Below, in pieces: positions 47,144-59,100 of a stretch of DNA of 64,000 bases. The notes under the pieces were generated by a model, which saw only the letters and a program-made list of their open reading frames with translations, had not been told where the DNA came from and did not search any database. Every line of letters starts with the position of its first letter. The stretch's first letter is position 1. This DNA is from Oenanthe sinensis (Eukaryota; Streptophyta; Magnoliopsida; Apiales; Apiaceae), in contig CM053798.1 of assembly GCA_028671895.1 (NCBI GenBank), positions 10,062,001 to 10,126,000 of the forward strand, read 5' to 3'. Made by a program: the position numbers and the translations under genes.

Positions 47144-50100
47144 TCATAAGAAGCTTGTACCAAGAGCAAGATCATTCAAATTTGACACAATCTGTGAACG
47201 TGTTGTCCCTATCTGATTAGCAATCTCATGTTGCTGCTCCAATACAAGCATTTCAAACCTGCAAAATGAGAAGACAGATTCCTCAAACTAGTTATAAGAT
47301 TTTTTTTTGTCTCATAACAAACATTTCAACATAAACGACCCCATATGTTTGGGTTAGCCAGGTGTGGCATTCTATCACATGATCCAAGACACCAGTTAAA
47401 TCTAAAAGTCGGCAACTATAACTTGCTAGAAGTCGATCTATCAGATGTCTGTGTTAGTAATTGTGCTCTAGAGACAATACTTTTTATATTTTAAGGAAAA
47501 TATTTATTATTAAGGATTATGTTTTATTGATTATTATTTATTTATTATATTTTATTTACTACGTAATAAATTGAAAGCATAATAACTGTCCTTGGAATTT
47601 TGATACGTATTATATATCTTTAAGTATGTGACTTAAAAATGAGATTATATGAATAGTATATTATTCCTAAAATTCCCTAGTCGAGTATTATTTTTTAAGG
47701 ACAATAATAATGCACAAAGACTAGTATGTTTCTTGACAGATGACCACATCTCATTGGTCATAGGTATGGGGATACTAAAGTCAAGAACATAAGTGCATGT
47801 ATCAATGCATGACACTGGAATGACCCGCCGTGAGATTCTACATGTTAAGTAAGTGTCATAAGTAATTCTCACTGTGATAATGGTGTAATGATCCTTAGAC
47901 CTGAAATCATTATATTTCTATACGAGAATTAATATACTTTGATTACATTAAAAGTTACCTTTGACCGGGTAATGATAAAAGTGGACATTGGGTATATTAT
48001 GAATCGTATGAGAAATATGAATGATCTAGATGGGATTTAATCCTCCTAATTTTAGGAGTGATATTATTGGCCTCTTGTTTGAGTGAGACTATGAAATGCA
48101 CGGCCGTGCTCAAATGTTGATTAGATTTTAATAGTCTACTCATCGATCAAGAAAATAAAGATTAAATTATGAAGAGGATGACACGAGACATGCCTTGAGT
48201 TTAATCTATAATATCAAGATTAAAAGGATTATATTACATGGAACATTATTCACGAAAGGCTTAATCGAATCACCGATTTATTATTATTACTTGGGTAGCA
48301 ATGATGTATTACTAGATGCCGCTCATTGTTTACAATTTTAATTAGATATTAAAATTGTTGCCAACGTAATAATAACCTACAGGGTCACACACAAAGAACG
48401 CTTGAAGGAGAAATAATTTAAATTATGAATTTAAATTAAATAAGTAATTTATTTTATTTATGATATTAATTAAGTATGACTTAATTAATTATATAAATAG
48501 AATAAATGAATTACTTAAACTAATTCCAAAATTAATAATTAATTAATTAAGTGAGACTTAATTAAATAATTTAGAATTTTGGATTAATATTAATTATAAT
48601 TGGATTATAATTAGAAAACTTATTCCTCTCTCTATATAATCTCTTTATGGGCTGATTTAATAGAAAAGAGATTTTACAAAACCCTAGCCGCTCTGAGAGA
48701 GGAGGAAGATAGAGAGAGAAGAAGTTTTCGGGTGCTAGTACACATCAATCCTTCATGAAAAGTGTTCGTGTGGATACCGTAGAGCGTAGATCGCGAGAGC
48801 GGGATACGTGGTGATTAAACAAGCTTTGGACCTCCATTAATCTTCCATTAATGAACTGTTAAAGCTTCTAAATGTATTTATTCTTTATCTCCGAATTAAA
48901 TCTTTTGTTTTCGCATGGATCCTGCGGAGGGTTTCGCTATTTTGATTTATTTTTCGCGTTTATTCCGCTGCGTTTGTGTTACGAAACCCTTCAATGGTAT
49001 CAGAGCTACTTGCGAAACGTTTTAATTCGGTTATGTGCTTAACAGTTTTTGATATATAAGCATGTATGCGATCTATCATGATTTTATATTGATACAATAT
49101 GTATATGTTTATATATATTATGAATATATGATATTCATATGATGTATAATCATGTGATGATTATGTGTGTTGATGTATGTATATGATACATGTTTGTTCT
49201 TATTATGGGAATCGTATTCGATACGAATTCTGAAACGGCTGCCGTTGATTTTCTGAAATCTGTGTCCGTTGTCCGATTTTCGCAAACGATATGTGTTTTC
49301 TGACTGGAATCGGGTCACTGAGAAATACTGACATAGTCAGCTCTGCGTCTGTAAGCCATTAGATGTCTTTACAGCCTCCAAAACGGTGATTTATGATTTT
49401 CTAAAAATTATTTGATTTTCTAAAATTTTGAGTATATGTATGTATATATTATGAATATATGATATTCATGTAATGTATAATCATATGATGATTGTATGTA
49501 TCTCTGTGTATGTATATATGATATATGCTTGTTCTTGTTATGAGAATTGTATATGATACGATTTCTGAAACACCGTCAGATTTGGAGAAATCTGACTGCT
49601 GTATCCGATTTTCGTAAACGATATGTGTTTTCTGACTGGAATCGGGCCAATGAACAAAACTGATAGCTATGCTATCACCGACGGGTCTGTAAGGCGTTTG
49701 ACGTCGTTAAGGGCCTCGAAATAGCGATTTATTGTCTTCAGAAATCTGTTTTAATTTTCTGAAATTTCGAAATTTGTTATATATGATTATATGATATGAT
49801 TATATAATATGAGATATATTATATGTGTTATATGATAGCATGGTGGATGGTTATGGCCTAAAGACCCATAGGATAGTGGTTTTGATTTATGGTTTTGGTT
49901 TCTAAATACGACTTGTATGTCGTTTATTCATTGTAATTTAATTATCTCGAATGTAACTCGAGTTCTTCTTGTAATTTCATTAGAATAGTTTTATTTTTAT
50001 TATTCAATGTAATTATCAATGAAGACTTGCAAGCAAGGAGGCGATCCAAAAGGGGATGATGGAGCAATGAAGAAAGAAGTCATGTAATAGATAGTATTTT

Positions 50101-53100
50101 TAAAACCACCATAGACTGACCTTGATATTTCCATTAGCTTGGAAATATCATATAGGATGGGGCCATAACCAAACACGTTTAATTTACGCACATTACATAT
50201 ATGTATATGATTGCATGTATTGGTATGTATGCGTAGATATAATTGAGATGCATGCTTAATATTGATTAATCATGTATGTATTAGATACGACACCCATGCC
50301 ATGTTTGCTTAAACAAGATAAAATCTGTAACGATTCAAGATTTTAAAATTAACAAACGATCATGAGATTCTTGTGTTTATGAAATATGGATTTTTAAAAC
50401 ACGGAATTAAATATGGATTTTTGATATCTATAATTGGGATTTTCTGACAAAAGCGGATATGCGTATTCGTAAGGCTGATGGGTTTTAAGTGTGACCATTG
50501 GTATCCTCCATCTACCTGGGAAATGAACAATTTAAGATGTCGATTTGAAATATTTGGTTCAAGGAAAAATTGAGGATCTCTTTATGATGTGATCATGATC
50601 GTTATAAATTTTCTAAAACCCCTTAACAAAATATTAAGTTTTACTCGGATGCTTTCCAATGAATGAACACTCATCGAATCCTAGATCGATAAGGGGAAGG
50701 ACTGTCAGTGGCAGGGGACTCCTATCTATCGTGGTGAGATGCGACGAATATAAACGGTTATATTCGGCCGTTGTATCATTGGGTCTAACTTAACTGAGTC
50801 GTCATAATAAGTGAAAATAAACGGTTATATTCAACTATTATGAACTTAGAAGCATAGAGTTTGGTTAAAAGTCTATTAGATAGATAAGATCAATCGTTGT
50901 TCACCAAACTATCCAAGAATTATATATGATATAATTGACAACTGTTGTCTACCTAAATAATCATTTTCTAAGGACTTCCAGTGGTTGACTTAGGACATGA
51001 CGAAATATGGATCTTGGCTCACTAGAAAGAATTATGGGATATACTTTCCAAATTAATAGTAAGGGCTATTAGTTTGATAAAAATAGTGGGAGGTATATGA
51101 TGATATACCATAATCACTTAAACATAATTAATATTAAATTTGCAATCTAGTTTATTTTATGCACTTTAATATTGTAGATATCAAATGATAAACACAAACA
51201 ACTTCTCTATGCGATCAGTTCTTGAGAAGGACAAGTTGACGAGAATATATTTCCTTGACTGACATAGGAGCTTGAGGATCGTCCTCGGGCACCACGATAT
51301 TAGTCAAATCTCTTCCCCTGCTCTTAAAGTTGAGAATGTAACATGTGCAAATCATAGTGCTTATTGGAAGCAAATTGATGTTGCGACTGATGTTTCATGT
51401 CTCATGCTCGCAAATATATGTGCTGAGCTTAAGAAGCAATACAAGCATATAGATGCTTATGAAACGATTGAGCACAAGATATATTTGAAAGGGCACTATA
51501 CACTTACAAGTAGGGAGAGTGAGACCCGGTTACACCACATGTTCTAAAGATTATAGGGTATAATGAATACCATTGATATTTTGGGTTTCCAGATTGGTCT
51601 GGAGACAGTTAGATTTGATCTTACAATCTTTGGACAAATATTATTCTTATTTTGTTATGAACAATAAAGTGAATAAGATTGGTAAAACACCCATTGAGTT
51701 GCTAAGCATGTTGAGAACTGCTGAAAGTAATATGATAAATGCATGAACTACTACTATATTGATGGTAAACATAGGGAATGCAAAAGGGAAAGGAAAATGG
51801 AAAGGCAAGGAGAAGATTTGATCTAGTTCCGTTGTCAAACCAAAGTCCAATCCCTAAAGCAGACTCTAAAGTCTGAATGAGGTGTTGATAAAGAAGACGA
51901 TTGTCACTTCTGTGGAAAGTTGGGAGACTGGAAATTAAACTGTCATGCTTAATTGGAAGATCGGAAGATGATGATCAATAAGGGTCAAGCTTAAAGTATC
52001 GGGTTGGAATTGGAGTAAAGATAGTTGCTCTGGTTCGAGGAACTCGTTACTTAATTTTTGGCCTATAAGGAAAATTTAGAACTTAATAATTGTTATAGCG
52101 TGCTTGCAATTGGCAGAGACATTATTTCTGTTTCTTATTTGGACAAGAAAGGCTTTTTCATTTTATAACAATAGTTGTTTATTCTATTTTGATGATGAGC
52201 CTTATAATGTTGCACATCTAATTAACAATTTATATGTTCTAAAGTGACTCAAATCAAATATCACCTTTGGCACTGTTGTTGAGGCCGTATTAATAAGAAA
52301 CGCATTTTCAGAATACATAAGGATGCATTCATGGAAAAGTTTGATTATGAATTATACAAAAGGATGCGAATCTTGGCTTATTTGGCAAAATGACTAAAGC
52401 TCCTTTTACCGGACATGGTGAAGGGATCATTGAATGGGTATGACTTATACATAGTGATGTATGTGGTCATATGTGTACGATGACAAAAGGTAGATTTTAT
52501 TAACTTCATAAAATTTACTAATTATTTTAGTAGATACGGATATATGTATCTTTTGAAGAACTAATCCGAATCATTTGAAAAGTTCAAAGACTATAAAGAT
52601 GAAGTAGAAAATATCAAAGAAAGGTTTTTGATAGGAGGGATCACACCTTGTTGGACATGGTGCGATCAATGTTGAGTCAATAAATCTTCCAATTAGTTTC
52701 TGGGGTTGCACCCTGGAAACGGCTCCACATACACTTAATTGTGTTCCTACTAAATTGGTTCAAAAGACTCCTTATGAGATATGGACTGAGAAACGTCACA
52801 GCATGTCATTTATGAAAATTTGGGGATGTGAAGCGTTTGTGAAACGTCTAATCTATGACAAGCTAGGACCAAAATCAGACAAATGTAATTTTGTGGAATA
52901 CCCAACTGAAACAAGGGGTTATTCTTTCTATAATCCTTCTGAGAACAAAGTGTTTGTTGCTCGAACTGCTGAGAGACAGTGGGAGGATAATAGATCTCAA
53001 TGAAGTTTGAGACCCACATGATAACGTTGAACCAGTGGAGGAACCTGAGTAGAATGTACAAGAAAAATAATACTTCTCAAGAAACACAGGTGTTCGTAGG

Positions 53101-56100
53101 TTTAGTAGGATTCGCCATGAGCCCGAGAGATAATATGGATTTCTCTTGACTCAAGATGGTGATGTGATGCTTGTGGATGAAGATGAGCCTCTCACCTACC
53201 TAGATACTATAAACACTCCAGATTCTAAGAGATGGCTGGATGCCATTAAATCTGAGATGGAATCCATGTATACTAATCAAGTATGGACTTTGGTTGATCC
53301 ACCTGAAGGGGTAAAACCTATAGGGTGCAAGTGGGTTTTCAAGAAGAAGACCGACATGGATGCTAATGTACAAACCTATAAGGCACGATTGGTGGCAAAA
53401 GGTTTCAAGAAAATTTATGGTATTGACTATGATGAGACCTTTTCACCAGTTGTTATGGTCATGTCCATCAGGATTTTGCTTGCTATAGCTGCTTACTATA
53501 ACTATGAAATCTGGCAAATGGATGTCAAAATCGCTTTCTTAAATGAGAGCCTTGAAGAAGATATGTATGTGTACATGACACACCCTAAGGGTTTTGTTGA
53601 TCTAAAGGATGCTGGAAATGTATGTAAGTTGCGTCGATCCATTTATGGATTAAAGCAGGCCTCGAGGAGATGGAACATTTGTTTTCATGAAACAGTCAAA
53701 AAGAGTTTGACTTTATTCAGAATGAAGATGAAACTTGTGTTTACAAGAAGTTTAGTGGGAGCCATGTGGCATTCCTAGTATTATATGTTGATGATATATT
53801 ACTAATAGGAAATGACATTCCTTCTCTACAGACTGTGAAGACTTGGTTGAGAAATAATTTCTCAATGAAAGACTTAGGCAATGTGACATATATATTAGGG
53901 ATCGAGATCTATAGAGATAGATCAAGGTGATTGATCGGCCTAATTTAGAGTACATACATTGACAAAGTTTTGCATCGATTTCAAATGCAAAGAGACTAAA
54001 ATGGATATGTCCCAATGTCTCATGGGATAGTGATCTCAAAATAAAATTTGTCCTAAATCATTGGATGATAGGGACTGCATGAGTAAAATTCCATATGCGT
54101 CAGCAGTTGGTTTTATAATGTATGCAATGATATGTACTTGTCCTGATGTCTCGTATGCTTTAACCATGATGAGTAGATACCGATCTAATCCAGGTGAAGG
54201 TCACTGGACGACAGTCAAGAATATTCTTAAGTACTTAAAGAGGACTAAAGATTCATTCTTGTTATATGGAGGAGATGTGAAGCTAGTTGTAAGAGGTTTC
54301 AGTGATACTGGTTTCTAGACAGATAACGATAATTTAATGTTTCTGTCTGGCTTTGTGTTTTATTGCTGGAATGGTTCACAGCAAAGACAATTGTTGATTT
54401 TACAATAGAACCTGAGTATATTGATGCTTGTGAAGCAGCCAAGGAGGCTGTTTCGGCATGTACTTAGGAAATATCACCTAATTAATGAGATTAATGATCA
54501 AGGAGATATACATATATGTAAAGTGTATACTAATAATAATATTGCAGACACACTGACTAAGGCTTTGTCGCAGCAGAAGCACGAAAGTCACACTAGTTCC
54601 ATGAGTATTTGATACTTGGGTAATTGGCTCTAGTGCAAGTGGGAGATTGTTAGTAATTGTGCTCTAGAGACAATACTTTTTATATTTTAAGGAAAATATT
54701 TATTATTAAGGATTATGTTTTATTGATTATTATTTATTTATTATATTTTATTTACTACGTAATAAATTGAAAGCATAATAACTGTCCTTGGAATTTTGAT
54801 ACGTATTATATATCTTTAAGTATGTGACTTAAAAATGAGATTATATGAATAGTATATTATTCCTAAAATTCCCTAGTCGAGTATTATTTTTTAAGGACAA
54901 TAATAATGCACAAAGACTAGTATGTTTCTTGACAGATGACCACATCTCATTGGTCATAGGTATGGGGATACTAAAGTCAAGAACATAAGTGCATGTATCA
55001 ATGCATGGCACTGGAATGACCCGCCGTGAGATTCTACATGTTAAGTAAGTGTCATAAGTAATTCTCACTGTGATAATGGTGTAATGATCCTTAGACCTGA
55101 AATCATTATATTTCTATACGAGAATTAATATACTTTGATTACATTAAAAGTTACCTTTGACCGGGTAATGATAAAAGTGGACATTGGGTATATTATGAAT
55201 CGTATGAGAAATATGAATGATCTAGATGGGATTTAATCCTCCTAATTTTAGGAGTGATATTATTGGCCTCTTGTTTGAGTGAGACTATGAAATGCACGGC
55301 CGTGCTCAAATGTTGATTAGATTTTAATAGTCTACTCATCGATCAAGAAAATAAAGATTAAATTATGAAGAGGATGACACGAGACATGCCTTGAGTTTAA
55401 TCTATAATATCAAGATTAAAAGGATTATATTACATGGAACATTATTCACGAAAGGCTTAATCGAATCACCGATTTATTATTATTACTTGGGTAGCAATGA
55501 TGTATTACTAGATGCCGCTCATTGTTTACAATTTTAATTAGATATTAAAATTGTTGCCAACGTAATAATAACCTACAGGGTCACACACAAAGAACGCTTG
55601 AAGGAGAAATAATTTAAATTATGAATTTAAATTAAATAAGTAATTTATTTTATTTATGATATTAATTAAGTATGACTTAATTAATTATATAAATAGAATA
55701 AATGAATTACTTAAACTAATTCCAAAATTAATAATTAATTAATTAAGTGAGACTTAATTAAATAATTTAGAATTTTGGATTAATATTAATTATAATTGGA
55801 TTATAATTAGAAAACTTATTCCTCTCTCTATATAATCTCTTTATGGGCTGATTTAATAGAAAAGAGATTTTACAAAACCCTAGCCGCTCTGAGAGAGGAG
55901 GAAGATAGAGAGAGAAGAAGTTTTCGGGTGCTAGTACACATCAATCCTTCATGAAAAGTGTTCGTGTGGATACCGTAGAGCGTAGATCGCGAGAGCGGGA
56001 TACGTGGTGATTAAACAAGCTTTGGACCTCCATTAATCTTCCATTAATGAACTGTTAAAGCTTCTAAAGGTATTTATTCTTTATCTCCGAATTAAATCTT

Positions 56101-59100
56101 TTGTTTTCGCATGGATCCTGCGGAGGGTTTCGCTATTTTGATTTATTTTTCGCGTTTATTCCGCTGCGTTTGTGTTACGAAACCCTACAGTCTGAACAAA
56201 TCATAGTGAAGGAAATAGAAGTACTTACTGATAAAGAAGCTCGCAGTCAACTATGCTGTCTGGACCAGGCCGGTGAGCCTTTCCTTTTGAATGGAATTGA
56301 CGAAAAGATCTTGGATTCAGTCCGGCAACATGTGGCACAGATTCAACAAGTTTCTTTTGCAAGGACTGAAGTCTACGAAATGTTAATTCATCTAGGGGTG
56401 CGATACATCCGACGCTGCCATCCAGAGTCCCAAATAAAAGGGCAAAACGATTTGTCTTATCAGGGATAGGAGCAGCATTAGTTCGGTCAGGTGTAGGAAG
56501 CATCTGCAACCTCAGAAACTTGGTCACATGAGCACCGACATGAAACTCGGCTCGAGAAAGAAGTTTTTGTCCTTTCCAACTCTCTGACATCTTGGGTGCA
56601 TAATAGAATATCTGTTAGATGCATAATAGAATACATCAACTGGAATGTTAGATGCCTCAACAATTTCATTACTCTATTACTGAACTAGAACATGGCAAGC
56701 AACTTAGATATCTTTTGATAACTGAATATTTTATTGGTATGTAAAAAACATTGATACCGGCATGCGGTGTTATACGAGGAACCAATGTGTAATTTAAAAA
56801 TCATGAACCTAAACCACAAAAACTAGAATGATTCTATTCAATATCATAAAGTTTATACCAATGAGCTATCACTCTCGTGGTAACCCTGTCATCCTCTACC
56901 AGAATGAGATCAAGGATCCAATCCCATTGGGAATAAAATAATTAACTTTATAGGAGACACCAACCACATGTCATAAGCATAGGGGTGAAAAGCACACTTA
57001 AAGAGTAATTAAAGAAGCAATGATTATCTGCTCTGATTCAAAAGCGCCCACCGCAATTAAAGAAGCCATGAAGATGAAAAGGAGGATGAGCACGAAGATG
57101 ATGCAGAATAGGAGATTGAAGTTGAAAAGAAAAACATCCTTACAGAATTACAAAGATTTTTTAATATTTTCAAGAAAATATTAATATAATAAACACAATC
57201 TGATTCCAGTGGTATTTGTATTTCTGTCATCAACTACGAAGTACATACTATCTGAGAACTATTATGTGTTGGCCAATGTTATTTACATTTGATTGTGTCA
57301 ATATCTATTATTTTGTCAATGAATGTATATTGTTTATATTTGTGTAGTATGCTTCTCTTTGATTAAGTGTGTGCTTTGCTTTGCGCTCAAGAACTGAAAC
57401 TCTCAGTTCTTTAGTTCAAAAATTTTATCAACACAGACCCAAACATCAACCATGCACATCCTCATTTTGTACAGATTGGAAAGACACAAACTCAGACATG
57501 AATAAGATAGAAGCAATACTACTAGGTTTTGTCACAGTATATATAGGTTATGAACTAAAGTACTAAACAATCCCACAAGTCACCAAGCTCAAATCCCTTA
57601 AGCATCGTAACCTAGCGAATACCCCTCTTCACTTGGAAACAAGAGGTCGAGGGTTGGCAAACTAATTTAAGCAACTATCAGCAAAAAAAAATAAAAAAAA
57701 TCAAGGATTCTATATTCTAAAGAAAGGATATTTAGATATGTAAAACAAACCAAAACAATTATTCTAATCAGTATTGCTTGTCATTGTAAACTTCCAATAA
57801 CATCATGAGTACTCATATAGTTATGTGTACTAACCTGTACATTCTTTTGATCATCTGAAACTGTTAGGCTAAGAGTACTCCCGTCAATTAGAAATTCTGT
57901 TGCAAAACAATCAAGTGAACCAAAATCCTTGGCCAATAAAGTTAGTTGAGCTCCCTGTTCCTTCCAACTAAGAAAGTAAATGCTCTTGTGAATATCCCCA
58001 AGGAGAACAAAATTCTTCACCTGTGATATTTAATAACAAAGTTAGAGACCATGAGTTTACATGCACAACAAAGGCTACATCAGGAGTTCCTATTTTAGAT
58101 GTCAGCAAGTGCAGAGAAGCTATTAAATCAGTAATTATTGTGGTTTAGAAGAACAGTAAACTCTCTTCAAAATTGGAAGTGCAGCATTGTGGAACCATAG
58201 ATGAAAATTTTATCAAGTATTCAAGTTTGAGTATTACAGTCAATAAATGAAGGCAACTAAGTGAATAATAGCAATTAGCAACAAGCTACGTTTGCATATA
58301 CAGGTAACTGGTGAAGAAATAACAACTTTCCAGCCTCAATTATTGTTTTGTTGCTGATTAATGGATAAACGGGATGGTGTTTCTCACTATCCTTGCAAAC
58401 AATGTGACTGTCAAATTAATTAAACTCCTCGAAGTGGTAGGAGTAAAAAACATTAGTCCCAACAGTCATATGAAGAAACTTATATGCTAAATCCAAAGAA
58501 TAGCGATGTATATATATATATATATGGGGGGGGGGGGGGGTTGTTCTATGGAGAACCTTAAATGGAGTACTAATGGGAGAACATATATGTCTTGCATTAG
58601 ATTCTGCAATATATTAAACCAGAATATATATATAAAATAATATATATATAAAATATAATTAATACTCCATTTAAGGTTCTCCATAGAACTTTTGCCTATG
58701 GGTTTTGTTCTATGGAGAACCTTAAATGGAAGAAAGTAAATTTTGAGTACTTCGATAATGATGGTATCTTTAATAAATCAAAAAATGAAAAGATGCAACG
58801 ATTGAGTTCCATAGTTATTCATCTAAACATCTTGATTGCCAATTTTCTAAGAGTTACAAACCCGGAAAAGCATCCATACTACATTACCAAGATTTAACTC
58901 CCATATACTAGAAGAGAATAAATTGTATGAACGCTACACACGAGACAATAGATTTAGCCCGACGAAAATATTGTGTCACGTGTCTTACTGTCTTTAGTAC
59001 AGATATAAAAATAATAGCTTTTATTGATAAAATTACTTTATTAAAGGTACATGTGTCCCAAATGTGTCAAATTTAGGCCTAGGGTATATGCTACTACCGG

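Larger units (their letters stand above)
47452..56189 (+). mobile_element. Ty1/copia LTR retrotransposon in the last intron of CPSF160
   Basis: An 8738-bp element flanked by GTCTG (47447-47451 and 56190-56194). It has two 1542-bp LTRs, a PBS TGGTATCAGAGC directly after the 5' LTR (48995-49006), a purine-rich PPT (AAGTGGGAGAT) directly before the 3' LTR, and the copia domain order gag, integrase, reverse transcriptase, RNase H. It lies antisense to the host gene, 33 bases from the intron's donor. The coding part is broken by stops and frameshifts. I see three differences between the LTRs (around 47818, 48868 and the third-last base), so the insertion is young. Confidence 0.95.

Noticed and set aside
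56101..56469. 122-codon plus-strand frame spanning the 3' LTR end and CPSF160
   Set aside because: It is a shadow of the CPSF160 exon on the other strand, joined by chance to LTR sequence. It crosses the element boundary.
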